DNA of 51,331 bases, taken from contig CALUMU010000014.1 in NCBI GenBank assembly GCA_944321825.1, positions 1 to 51,331 of the forward strand, in the 5' to 3' direction. How positions within the stretch are numbered: the stretch's first letter is position 1; every line of letters starts with the position of its first letter. A program made the translations under genes and the position numbers. The notes beneath the pieces were generated by a model that was not told the origin of the DNA, made no database searches, and was given only the letters and a program-made list of their open reading frames with translations. This DNA comes from Candidatus Amulumruptor caecigallinarius. Its GTDB lineage: Bacteria; Bacteroidota; Bacteroidia; Bacteroidales; Muribaculaceae. Shown here one piece after another: positions 41,947 through 50,920 of the stretch.

Positions 41947-41954
41947 CAAAGTTA
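41947..41954 (-). promoter_or_regulatory. -7 element for ROK gene
   Basis: TAACTTTG on the minus strand, giving a leader of about 110 nt before the ROK start. The -33 box is not clear. The rest of the 41829-42038 gap is AT-rich with a short AGCCT-GGG-AGGCT hairpin at 42005-42017 and no gene. Confidence 0.45.
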
Positions 41955-42038
41955 ATCAAAATCTCATACAATAGGTGAAATAAGTAGATTTTTTTGAGTC
42001 GACAGCCTGGGAGGCTCTGTTTATACGACCCCGCTGTG

Positions 42039-43679
42039 TCACTTGCGGATTTCGAGGAAATGGTTGGCTTCACCATGTTCGTTGACAAAAGGAGGGTAGT
42101 CTACCGAGGTTGTGTATGGACCGTCGTACATGAAATCCATGGAAGATATGGTGAACAGGAACGATGGAAAATACTGGTTGAGTGGGGCGACAAATATGTA
42201 TTTCCGACCGTCGGCTGCCGTGAAGGGGAAGGTGTTGCAGACCTGCGACTTGACAAATGGCCCTAACCGGGTCTTGAAGATGGGGAGGTAGGCGTGGTCG
42301 GCATCATCGGGCATATAAAGCCATCCGTCAACCGAGCGTATGCCTGCATCGCCCGGAATCGCCGTGCCGCTTGTCGGTGTGACGTGCTTAAGCGCGGAGG
42401 GTACGGGCCAGCGCGGAGAGCGGTCGGTGCTGCGCATACTTATGTAGTCGCTGAAGTGCCACACATTCCATACATCAAACATCGCTGCATCTGGTTTGCG
42501 CCATAATATAAAGTCGGCAGTGGCCGGAGAGGGGATGTCTACAAATACGTGGCCTGTCTGCGCGGCGGCTCGGTTTTCAAAGTCGGTCCAGACGGTGCTG
42601 AAATGCCAGCTGCGCTGTATGACGGCTGTGTAGTGCCAGCAGAGTATGGCGACGATGAGTGCTGCGGCGGTCACTGATGCAGTGGTGTTGGCTTTCCATC
42701 TGTGGGGTAGCGTCGATGCGAGGCACCGCATGATACCGAGGGTGCAGGCGATATGCGCTACGGTGGAGATGCGTTCGCCGCGTGTGATGATGGTGTTTAA
42801 AGCAATGGCTGTCAAGGCGATAAATGTCAGCAATATCACCCACGGAGAGAAAAGCTTGCGCCAGTCGCGCATTGCCGCTGCTCGGCATATGACGCATAGC
42901 AGATATAATACAAAAGGTACCTGGAGCTTGCCGACCGATACTATATTGTGGAGTAGGTCAAACTCATTGATGACATGCCCGCTGTTGTTTATTGCCGCGA
43001 ATATGGCTGTAGTGCATAGGAAGATGGTACTCGGGATGAGCCATGCTGCCAGCCTGACTGCCTTTTTGCGCTGTCTGGTGGCGATTATATAAGCCAGAGA
43101 CCCGATGACCAATGATATGCCGAATGCTTCATGCCACAGGCCGAGCAGCAGGGCGTTGGCGTAGTCCCACATAGTTCGTTTGTGACGGTTGTCGCAGAGA
43201 GATATGACATAAGCACACATCATGGCTGCCGGAGGCAGGTAATTCAGTGCGAAGCACAGCGAAAAGAAGTTCTCAAACCATGGCGGAAATATCGACACTG
43301 CGAGCAGCGTGACGGCGACGAGCAGCAGATTACGGCCGTCTACGCCGGCAAATCGGCAGATGCCTGTGCAAATCCATAACACGCACGCTGCCGGGACAAC
43401 GGCGGATAGCCATGGCGGCAGCAGCTGCAGGAATACGAATACGATATTGCCGAGACGGGTGTTGTCATAGGTGAAATGTATGCGCAGGGTTTCCCATACG
43501 CCGCTCCACGAGACAGATTCAGAGAGTCCGCGTAGGTAGTCATGTTGCAGCATCCCGTACCAGTAGTCGTCGCTGATGCGCGGAAACAGGACGAATATGG
43601 CCCAGTGAGCCAACGCAAAAAGCCCCAGAAGCGACCAGTATGTCGCTTTTGGGGCTTTTTTATGTGCGTTGAGGACCAT
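42039..43679 (-). CDS. Polytopic membrane protein (DUF6056-like)
   Basis: A 546-aa inner-membrane protein with about 10 hydrophobic segments in residues 14-360 and a polar C-terminal domain of about 180 residues. The motif RISDDYWYG after the first membrane segment recalls the DD motif of GT-C-type glycosyltransferases and the DUF6056/glucosyltransferase-like membrane families. Donor and acceptor unknown. Codons 7-21 overlap a strong terminator hairpin belonging to the upstream peptidase gene (43617-43660). No later ATG keeps the first membrane segment, so the start at 43679 is retained. It lies 6 nt after the peptidase stop. Confidence 0.72.
   Translation of the reverse strand: MVLNAHKKAPKATYWSLLGLFALAHWAIFVLFPRISDDYWYGMLQHDYLRGLSESVSWSGVWETLRIHFTYDNTRLGNIVFVFLQLLPPWLSAVVPAACVLWICTGICRFAGVDGRNLLLVAVTLLAVSIFPPWFENFFSLCFALNYLPPAAMMCAYVISLCDNRHKRTMWDYANALLLGLWHEAFGISLVIGSLAYIIATRQRKKAVRLAAWLIPSTIFLCTTAIFAAINNSGHVINEFDLLHNIVSVGKLQVPFVLYLLCVICRAAAMRDWRKLFSPWVILLTFIALTAIALNTIITRGERISTVAHIACTLGIMRCLASTLPHRWKANTTASVTAAALIVAILCWHYTAVIQRSWHFSTVWTDFENRAAAQTGHVFVDIPSPATADFILWRKPDAAMFDVWNVWHFSDYISMRSTDRSPRWPVPSALKHVTPTSGTAIPGDAGIRSVDGWLYMPDDADHAYLPIFKTRLGPFVKSQVCNTFPFTAADGRKYIFVAPLNQYFPSFLFTISSMDFMYDGPYTTSVDYPPFVNEHGEANHFLEIRK
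43617..43660. terminator. Strong bidirectional terminator overlapping a coding start
   Basis: Two 19-nt arms (43617-43635, 43642-43660) pair at 18 of 19 positions around CAGTAT, with T runs on both strands. On the minus strand it begins 26 nt after the S9 peptidase stop, yet it lies inside codons 7-21 of the next gene. Confidence 0.85.
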
Positions 43680-43685
43680 CCGATA

Positions 43686-45824
43686 TTATTTTGCTTCTGG
43701 TTTTAGCCAGCGGTCGAGCCAGCGGAAGAATACACGCTGCCACATGACCGCATTCTGGGGCTTGAGAATCCAATGGTTTTCGTCGGGGAAGATGAGCATT
43801 TCGGCTGGAACGCCGCGCAGACGTGCGGCATTGAACGCCATCATGCCCTGCGATGCAAGGATGCGGAAGTCGTATTCGCCATGGGTGACAAGAATCGGGG
43901 TGTCCCAGCGGTCAACGTAGCGGTGGGGGGATGCCTTGGCGAATGTGTTCTGTGCAACAGGATTGGATTTATCCCAGTATGCTCCGCCCATGTCCCAGTT
44001 GGCAAACCACATCTCTTCGGTTTCGAGATACTGGGTCTCCATGTTGAATATGCCGGCGTGTGCGATGAAGCATGCAAACCGCTTGTCGTGGTTTCCGGCA
44101 AGCCAGTATACAGAGAAGCCTCCGTAGCTTGCGCCGACAGCTCCGATATGGTCGCCGTCGATGTAGCTTTCACGCTTCATGTCATCGACGGCTGAGAGGT
44201 AGTCCTGCATGTTCTGGCCGGCGTAATCGCCTGAAATCTGCTCGTTCCATTTCGTACCGAAACCAGGAAGCCCGTGACGGTTAGGAGCTATCACTACATA
44301 GCCCTGCGCCGCCATTAGAGCGAGATTCCAGCGTGTGCTCCAGAACTGGCTGACAGCTTGCTGGGGACCGCCTTGACAGTAGAGTATCGCCGGATATTTC
44401 TTGGATGCATCAAATTCGGGAGGGTATACCACCCATACGGTCATGTCTTCGTCCGATGTGGTGCGCACTATGCGTTTCTCCACGGTGGGCATCTTGAGCT
44501 TGCCAAGAAGTTCGGTGTTGACATCGGTAATCTGCGTGGCTGCTTTGGTCGCGTCCTTGGCTTTGAGGTTGACGGAGCATATCTCGTTGGGTGCGAGCAT
44601 GGAATGGCGCATGGTTATCAAGGTCTTGCCGTCGACCGGGGCGAGTGATACGAAATCGCATATGCCCTCGGCTATGGTCTTGACTTTGTGGCTCTTGATA
44701 TCTATGCTGAATATCGGTGTCACACCGCCTTTGGGTGCTATGAAATATATTTCCTTGCCAGAAGGCGCCCATGCAATATCATCGGCGGTATAATCCCAGT
44801 CGGTGGTGAGGTCGGTGCGTGTTCCCGAGGCCATGTCCATGACGAAGATGCGGTTTTTGTCACTTTCGTAGCCGTCACGTTCCATCGACAGCCATGCCAG
44901 CTGCGAGCCGTCGGGAGAGAACACTGGCATTGTGTCGTAGCCCATCATCCCCTCGGTCAGATTGCGCGTCGTCCCGTCGGCGAGGGTGTAGAGGTACAGG
45001 TCGGAATTGGTCGAAACGGCATACTCCATGCCTGTCTTTTTGCGGCTGACATACACCACTGATTTGTCGTCGGGACTCCAGGCGAATGACTCTATCCCGC
45101 CGAAAGGTTTCATCGGGGCTTCATACATCGGCTCATCGGCCATTATGTCCTTGATTCCGGTCACTTCAGAGCCGTTGTAGTCGCCGATGAAGGGGTGCGG
45201 TATTTCGGTCACCCACTCGTCCCAGTGTTTGTACATAAGGTCGTCGATGACGCGTCCTGTGGCTTTGGGGAGGTCGGGGTAGATGTCCTTGGCCTCGCGT
45301 GAATACTTGATGTTGGCAATCAGGAGCACTTTCTTTTCGGAGGGGGAGAACAGGAATCCGCCTATGCCGCCCTTGACTTTGGTAACCTGCCGGCGGTCGG
45401 AGCCGTCGGCGTTCATCACCCACAGCTGCGGCTTGCCGTCGGCATCTTCGTAGGTGAACGCTATCTGGCGTCCGCCGTCGATCCATACGGCTCCGCCTTC
45501 GCTTTTGGGTGTGCGGGTGATGCGGCGCACATTCTTGCCGTCGATGTCCGAGACGTAGAGGTCCACGTTGGAGCGGTTTTGCTCTACGCTTTCGTAGCCG
45601 ATGCCGTAGAGAATCGAACGGCCGTCGGGCGACACCGCTGGAGTTTTGACACTGCCGAGGGCTTCAAGTGCGTCGATGTTGTAGTGGCCTGACGGATCGG
45701 GGGTGAAGTCGGGTTTTTCGATAATCGGGGCATCAGCCTCCGGGGCGGCCGCTTTGGTTATTTCAGACGATGATAGCATGAGCATCGTTGCGGTTAATGG
45801 GACTAAAATTTTTCCGTGTATCAT
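43686..45824 (-). CDS. S9 family prolyl oligopeptidase-type peptidase (DPP-like)
   Basis: A 712-aa secreted serine peptidase. After a signal peptide (about 1-25) comes a WD40-like propeller (about 55-450, with repeated SPDG/SPSEKK/SPDDKS blades), then the alpha/beta-hydrolase domain. The catalytic triad is Ser about 566 (GASYGGFS), Asp about 652 (HGEYDFRI) and His about 684 (DENHWI). The arrangement resembles periplasmic dipeptidyl peptidase 5 of Porphyromonas, which releases dipeptides for import. Exact specificity is uncertain. It is 46 nt downstream of the DUF4491 gene. Confidence 0.9.
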   Translation of the reverse strand: MIHGKILVPLTATMLMLSSSEITKAAAPEADAPIIEKPDFTPDPSGHYNIDALEALGSVKTPAVSPDGRSILYGIGYESVEQNRSNVDLYVSDIDGKNVRRITRTPKSEGGAVWIDGGRQIAFTYEDADGKPQLWVMNADGSDRRQVTKVKGGIGGFLFSPSEKKVLLIANIKYSREAKDIYPDLPKATGRVIDDLMYKHWDEWVTEIPHPFIGDYNGSEVTGIKDIMADEPMYEAPMKPFGGIESFAWSPDDKSVVYVSRKKTGMEYAVSTNSDLYLYTLADGTTRNLTEGMMGYDTMPVFSPDGSQLAWLSMERDGYESDKNRIFVMDMASGTRTDLTTDWDYTADDIAWAPSGKEIYFIAPKGGVTPIFSIDIKSHKVKTIAEGICDFVSLAPVDGKTLITMRHSMLAPNEICSVNLKAKDATKAATQITDVNTELLGKLKMPTVEKRIVRTTSDEDMTVWVVYPPEFDASKKYPAILYCQGGPQQAVSQFWSTRWNLALMAAQGYVVIAPNRHGLPGFGTKWNEQISGDYAGQNMQDYLSAVDDMKRESYIDGDHIGAVGASYGGFSVYWLAGNHDKRFACFIAHAGIFNMETQYLETEEMWFANWDMGGAYWDKSNPVAQNTFAKASPHRYVDRWDTPILVTHGEYDFRILASQGMMAFNAARLRGVPAEMLIFPDENHWILKPQNAVMWQRVFFRWLDRWLKPEAK

Positions 45825-45870
45825 GGATTAAGTGTGATGTATTTATGGTGTTGATTCATAATATTATAGG

Positions 45871-46185
45871 TCAGTCGCGGCGTTTCCGTTTCGGATTGGC
45901 TGGAAACCATCCTTTTTCTACCCGTCGGCGTTGCTCAAAGACCTCAAGGATTGACCAGAAACATGAAAAGGCTGTCACGGCAAGCAGCGATGACCATAAC
46001 ACGTTGTCGACAAGATAGGAGGCTACTGCCAAAACCACACCGCATATGGCGAATACCCACCAGCATTTTGTGCCGAAATAATACTCTCCCTTGATGACAA
46101 GAGGATGGAAAAGCCCTATTATCAGAAAAGTGGCAAGGCCGATGACTATGCCGAGCAGGTTGTGGTCGGTGAGAAATTGGGTCAT
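45871..46185 (-). CDS. DUF4491 family membrane protein
   Basis: A 104-aa protein with three hydrophobic segments (LLGIVIGLATFLIIGLF, WWVFAICGVVLAVASYL, LWSSLLAVTAFSCFWSIL) and a basic C-terminal tail ending RVEKGWFPANPKRKRRD. HPLVIKGEYYFGTKCWW and EVFEQRRRVEKGWFP are typical of DUF4491. Function unknown. It starts 1 nt after the murI stop, so the two are translationally coupled. Confidence 0.85.
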   Translation of the reverse strand: MTQFLTDHNLLGIVIGLATFLIIGLFHPLVIKGEYYFGTKCWWVFAICGVVLAVASYLVDNVLWSSLLAVTAFSCFWSILEVFEQRRRVEKGWFPANPKRKRRD

Positions 46186-46186
46186 G

Positions 46187-47032
46187 TCAGGAAAGGTTTA
46201 CATGTTCGGCATCGACGAGGTGGTTGAGAAACAGCGATGCCAGCTCATTGAATTTTGTCGGATGTTCCGTGGTGAGGTAGCGGCAGTCGGCGTTGCGTTT
46301 GATGAGGCGGTCGATTTCGGGATGACGTTCGAGATAAGAGCTGAGACTGTCTGCAACGAGCTCGCCTTGAGTGACTATGCGTGCGCGTCCGTCCACGGCC
46401 TCGGTGATTTTGTTGAGCAGGATGGGGTAGTGTGTGCAGCCGAGCACAAGGGTGTCGATAGCCGGGTCTGTTTCAAACAGTTTGTCGATGTATTTGTGCA
46501 CGAAATAGTCGGCTCCCGGACTGTCTGACTCCCTGTTTTCCACCAACGGCACCCACATCGGACATGCCTGAGATGTGACGACTAAAGCCGGGTCTAATTT
46601 TGACAGCTCCATATCGTAGCTGCGTGACTGCACCGTGCCTGGAGTGCCGAGCAGGCCTATATGGCCAGTAGTAGTGGTGTTGACGATATCCTCTACCGTG
46701 GGCAGGATAACTCCGAGCACCTTGCGTTTGCCGGGAATGCCCGGGAGGTCGCGACGCTGTATCGAACGGAGGGCTTTGGCCGAAGCTGTGTTGCATGCCA
46801 ATATGACCAGGTGGCATCCTTGGGCGAAAAGGTACTTGACGGCTTCGAGTGTGAATTGGTACACCACATCGAACGAACGTGTGCCGTAAGGCGCACGGGC
46901 GTTGTCGCCGAGGTATATGTAGCTCATCATCGGGAGCTTGTGGCGAATTTCTTTCAGTATTGTAAGGCCGCCGTATCCGCTGTCGAATACTCCGATAGGC
47001 CCTGGTGTCTGGTCGTCGGTAATAGATATCAT
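46187..47032 (-). CDS. murI: MurI, glutamate racemase
   Basis: A 281-aa cytosolic enzyme that makes D-glutamate for peptidoglycan. Both catalytic cysteines are present: Cys80 in LACNTASAK and Cys199 in LVLGCTHYPIL, with Asp17 in VFDSGYGG and His201. Length is typical. Divergent from dnaE; first gene of a murI-DUF4491-(S9 peptidase) run. Confidence 0.95.
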   Translation of the reverse strand: MISITDDQTPGPIGVFDSGYGGLTILKEIRHKLPMMSYIYLGDNARAPYGTRSFDVVYQFTLEAVKYLFAQGCHLVILACNTASAKALRSIQRRDLPGIPGKRKVLGVILPTVEDIVNTTTTGHIGLLGTPGTVQSRSYDMELSKLDPALVVTSQACPMWVPLVENRESDSPGADYFVHKYIDKLFETDPAIDTLVLGCTHYPILLNKITEAVDGRARIVTQGELVADSLSSYLERHPEIDRLIKRNADCRYLTTEHPTKFNELASLFLNHLVDAEHVNLS

Positions 47033-47039
47033 TGCAATG

Positions 47040-47101
47040 CAAATTTACAAGTAAATTTTGACCTATTAGTTGGGTTCGTTGAAATTTTGTCAGTAAATTT
47101 G
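47040..47101. promoter_or_regulatory. murI-dnaE divergent promoter region with palindrome
   Basis: AAATTTAC-AA-GTAAATTT (47041-47058) is a perfect inverted repeat that contains a minus-strand TAAATTTG -7-like element (47047-47040) very close to the murI ATG. A plus-strand TAAATTTG (47094-47101) lies 21 nt before the dnaE ATG, with a TTG at 47070-47072 spaced 21 nt from it. Confidence 0.45.
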
Positions 47102-47122
47102 TAGAACATAGCTCGACGACAT

Positions 47123-50100
47123 ATGCAACCATTCATACACCTTCACGTACACTCCCAGTATTCCCTGCTTGACGGACAGGCCGACATCAAAAAACTTGTG
47201 GACAAGGCTGTCAAGGACGGCATGCCTGGCATGGCTCTTACGGACCATGGCAACATGTTCGGTATAAAGGAATTTGCCAACTATGCTAAAAAGCACAACG
47301 GCAAGGTCGACGGCAAGGTCAAAGACCTGCTCCGTCAGGCGGATGAAGCAGAAGCCGCAGGCGATTCAGCCGCAGCCGCCGACTTCCGGACGAAAGCCGG
47401 GGAAGAAAAGTCGCACTACTTCAAACCGATATTGGGATGCGAGATGTATGTGGCCAATAAGTCGCTGCATGACCGCAATGACAAGACCGACCGTGGCCGT
47501 CACCTCATTGTCCTTGCCAAAAACCAGAAAGGCTACAAAAATCTTATCAAATTAGTGTCGCAGGCATGGACAGAAGGATTCTACAGCCATCCGCGTACCG
47601 ACAAGGAGGCTTTGGCTGCCCATCGAGAGGGGTTGATAATCTGCTCGGCTTGTCTGGGCGGCGAGATTCCGCGGCTGATACTGGCTGGCCGCCTTGATGA
47701 GGCTGACGCGAGTGTCAGATGGTGGAAGGAGACTTTCGGTGACGACTATTATATAGAGTTACAGCGTCACAAGACCGATGTTCCGGGCGGCAACCGTGAG
47801 ACCTACGAGGAGCAGCAGAGGGTCAACCCTGAATTGATGAGGCTTGCGCGTAAGTATGACATAAAAGTGGTAGCCACTAACGATTCGCACTTTGTCAATG
47901 CCGAGGATGCCGAGGCGCATGACCGTCTGATATGTATCTCAACCAATAATTACCTTAATGATCCGTCGCGTATGCGCTATACCAAGCAGGAATGGTTCAA
48001 GACTCGCGATGAGATGTACCAGGTGTTTGCGGACCTCCCGGAGGCGTTGGCCAACACGATGGAGATTTATGACAAGGTCGAGGTCTATTCCATCGACCAT
48101 GAGCCTATCATGCCCAATTTCGACATCCCGGCCGATTTCGGGACAGAGGAGGAGTATCGCAGCCGTATAACCGAGCAGGAGCTTTTTGACGAGTTCACTC
48201 GTGACGAGAAAGGCAATGTGGTGCTGTCGCAAGCCGAAGCCGAAAAGAAAATAAAAAAGCTCGGAGGCTATGACAAGCTCTACCGCATAAAGTTTGAAGC
48301 CGACTATCTGCGCAAGCTGGCGTATGAAGGGGCCAAGGCGAGATACGGCGAACTTACCCCGGAGCTTGACGAACGTATAAACTTCGAGCTTCACATCATG
48401 AAGACGATGGGCTTTCCGGGTTACTTCCTTATTGTGCAGGATTTTATCAATGCCGCCCGTAACCAGCTCGGAGTAAGTGTCGGCCCCGGCCGCGGGTCGG
48501 CTGCCGGTAGCTGTGTGGCCTATTGCCTTGGTATCACACAGATCGACCCTATTAAATACGATCTGCTGTTTGAACGATTCCTTAACCCTGACCGTATTTC
48601 GCTTCCCGATATCGACATTGACTTTGACGATGACGGACGAGCCGATGTGCTCCACTATGTGACCAATAAATACGGAGAGGAAAAGGTGGCGCACATTGTC
48701 ACCTACGGCACGATGGCTGCCAAGAGCGCCATCAAGGATGTGGCGCGTGTGGAGCAGCTTCCTCTCAATGAGGCCAACCGCCTTGCCGGACTTATCCCGC
48801 GCCACATGCCGGAGGTCAACGGCAAGGAGCTTGCCCCGACACTTGGCAACTGCCTGGGCTATCTGCCCGAGTTCAAGCAGGAACTTTCCGGGCCTAATCC
48901 GCTTATCAAGGAGACCCTTTCGTATGCGCAGCAGCTTGAGGGCACCGTGCGCAACCTCGGTGTTCACGCCTGCGGCGTAATCATATGCCGTGATGATATA
49001 ACCGACTGGGTGCCGGTGTCGACCGCCGTCGACAAGGCGAGCGACGACAAGAGCAAGCTGATTGTGACCCAGTACGAAGGGCGTGTCATAGAGGAGACGG
49101 GCCTGATAAAGATGGACTTCCTCGGCCTTAAGACTCTTAGTATCATAAAAGAAGCCGTCAATAATATAAAGCGTACCCGGGGTATAGAAATAGACATTGA
49201 CAACGTGCCTATCGACGACCCCAAGACCTATCAGCTTTATTGCGAGGGACGCACCACGGGTACGTTCCAGTTCGAGTCGGCTGGTATGCAGAAATATCTC
49301 CGCGAGCTCAAACCCTCGACTTTTGAGGACCTTATAGCCATGAACGCGCTCTATCGTCCCGGCCCTATGGACTACATCCCCGATTTCATCGCCCGTAAAC
49401 ACGGCCGCTCGCCCATCACCTATGATATACCCATCATGGAGCAGTATCTCAAAGATACCTATGGGGTGACTGTCTATCAGGAGCAGGTCATGCTTCTGTC
49501 GCGTCTGTTGGCCAATTTTACACGAGGTCAGAGCGATACGCTCCGTAAAGCCATGGGCAAGAAGCTCATAGATAAGATGAACGAGCTAAAGGGTTTGTTT
49601 ATAAAAGGCGGTACGGAGAACGGCCACGATGCCAAGGTTCTTGAAAAAATCTGGGCCGACTGGGAGAAGTTCGCATCATATGCATTTAATAAGAGCCACG
49701 CCACTTGTTACAGTTGGGTCGCTTTCCAGACCGCATACCTTAAAGCCAATTATCCGGCGGAATATATGGCGGCGGTGCTCACGCGCAACCTCTCTGATTT
49801 GACTAAGCTCTCTGGATTCATGGACGAATGTAAGCGTATGCACATATCGGTCAAAGGGCCTGATGTCAATGAAAGTTACGCCGGCTTCGGTGTCAACTCT
49901 CATGGCGACATCCGCTTCGGCCTTGCTGCTGTCAAAGGTGTCGGCGAAGGGGTGGTGGCCGATATAATAAAGGAGCGCGATGCCAACGGCCCGTTTGAAT
50001 CCATATACGATTTTGTCGAGCGCGTCAACCCCTCTACTCTCAATCGGCGTGTGCTCGAGGCTCTTGCACTGTCGGGAGCTCTGGACTGTTTCAGCGATGT

Positions 50101-50920
50101 CCAGAGGGAGGACTATTATTCAGCCAATAGCCGTGGCGACACATTCATGGAGCAGCTGCTCCGTTACGGTCAGGCTTACCAGCAGGATAAAATCGAGAGT
50201 GCGACATCATTGTTCGGTGATGACGAGGGGGCATGTTCTACCGCTGGCCGCCCGGCCATAACCCATGCTGTCCGCTGGCCTGACACTGTCAGGCTTGACA
50301 AGGAGCGTGAGCTGGTAGGGATGTATCTTTCGGCACATCCTCTTGACCCCTATTATCTTGAGCTGCAGTATGGTTGTACATGCGATTTCAAGCATTTCGC
50401 TGAGCTTGGACCTAATTTTGAGGGACAGGAGATTTCGCTCGGAGGTATGGTCGTGAGCCTTGAGTCCCGGCCATCTAAGTCTGGTAGCATGTTCGGAATC
50501 CTGAAAGTCGAGGACTATTCGGGTAGCCACGAGTTTATGCTGTTTGGCCAGGATTATATAGACTTCCATAATTATGGAGTGACGGGTACCCCCGTATATA
50601 TTAAGGGAGCTTTCGAGCGGCGGTATAAAAATCAAGAGTTGCGGTTCAATATCAAGAGTATACAGCTTCTGGAGACTGTAAAGGGTTCTCTTGTCAGCAC
50701 GGTGCATCTGAAGTTGTTTGATAAAGACATCAATCCACGTATCCGTGGACTTCTTGCCATGCATATGACCGACGATAATGATGCCGGAAATCTCGAGATG
50801 ACCTTTATGTCTACAGAGCTGAACCGCCGTGTACGCCTTTTGGCATCGCGTAAAGTCAACATATCCCGGGCTTTTCTCGACCTTCTGGTCGAAGAAGATA
50901 TAGAATTTGAAGTATTCTGA
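47123..50920 (+). CDS. dnaE: DnaE, DNA polymerase III alpha subunit
   Basis: A 1265-aa replicative polymerase. The N-terminal PHP domain has HLHVHSQYSLLDG and ALTDHGNMFG, with most metal-binding residues of PHP domains. The C-family catalytic core includes GPGRGSAAGSCVAYCL, catalytic aspartates in LPDIDIDFDDDGR, and RPGPMDYIPDFIARK; the (HhH)2 and OB-fold domains follow (GGMVVSLESRPSKSGSMFG). It ends FEVF without a proofreading exonuclease domain, as in DnaE rather than PolC. Length is slightly above E. coli (1160 aa), partly from an insertion within the PHP region (about residues 55-95). Confidence 0.96.
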   Translation: MQPFIHLHVHSQYSLLDGQADIKKLVDKAVKDGMPGMALTDHGNMFGIKEFANYAKKHNGKVDGKVKDLLRQADEAEAAGDSAAAADFRTKAGEEKSHYFKPILGCEMYVANKSLHDRNDKTDRGRHLIVLAKNQKGYKNLIKLVSQAWTEGFYSHPRTDKEALAAHREGLIICSACLGGEIPRLILAGRLDEADASVRWWKETFGDDYYIELQRHKTDVPGGNRETYEEQQRVNPELMRLARKYDIKVVATNDSHFVNAEDAEAHDRLICISTNNYLNDPSRMRYTKQEWFKTRDEMYQVFADLPEALANTMEIYDKVEVYSIDHEPIMPNFDIPADFGTEEEYRSRITEQELFDEFTRDEKGNVVLSQAEAEKKIKKLGGYDKLYRIKFEADYLRKLAYEGAKARYGELTPELDERINFELHIMKTMGFPGYFLIVQDFINAARNQLGVSVGPGRGSAAGSCVAYCLGITQIDPIKYDLLFERFLNPDRISLPDIDIDFDDDGRADVLHYVTNKYGEEKVAHIVTYGTMAAKSAIKDVARVEQLPLNEANRLAGLIPRHMPEVNGKELAPTLGNCLGYLPEFKQELSGPNPLIKETLSYAQQLEGTVRNLGVHACGVIICRDDITDWVPVSTAVDKASDDKSKLIVTQYEGRVIEETGLIKMDFLGLKTLSIIKEAVNNIKRTRGIEIDIDNVPIDDPKTYQLYCEGRTTGTFQFESAGMQKYLRELKPSTFEDLIAMNALYRPGPMDYIPDFIARKHGRSPITYDIPIMEQYLKDTYGVTVYQEQVMLLSRLLANFTRGQSDTLRKAMGKKLIDKMNELKGLFIKGGTENGHDAKVLEKIWADWEKFASYAFNKSHATCYSWVAFQTAYLKANYPAEYMAAVLTRNLSDLTKLSGFMDECKRMHISVKGPDVNESYAGFGVNSHGDIRFGLAAVKGVGEGVVADIIKERDANGPFESIYDFVERVNPSTLNRRVLEALALSGALDCFSDVQREDYYSANSRGDTFMEQLLRYGQAYQQDKIESATSLFGDDEGACSTAGRPAITHAVRWPDTVRLDKERELVGMYLSAHPLDPYYLELQYGCTCDFKHFAELGPNFEGQEISLGGMVVSLESRPSKSGSMFGILKVEDYSGSHEFMLFGQDYIDFHNYGVTGTPVYIKGAFERRYKNQELRFNIKSIQLLETVKGSLVSTVHLKLFDKDINPRIRGLLAMHMTDDNDAGNLEMTFMSTELNRRVRLLASRKVNISRAFLDLLVEEDIEFEVF

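Noticed and set aside
47939-49402. 487-codon frame on the minus strand inside dnaE
   Set aside because: dnaE motifs on the plus strand are unambiguous; the antisense product has no recognisable features.
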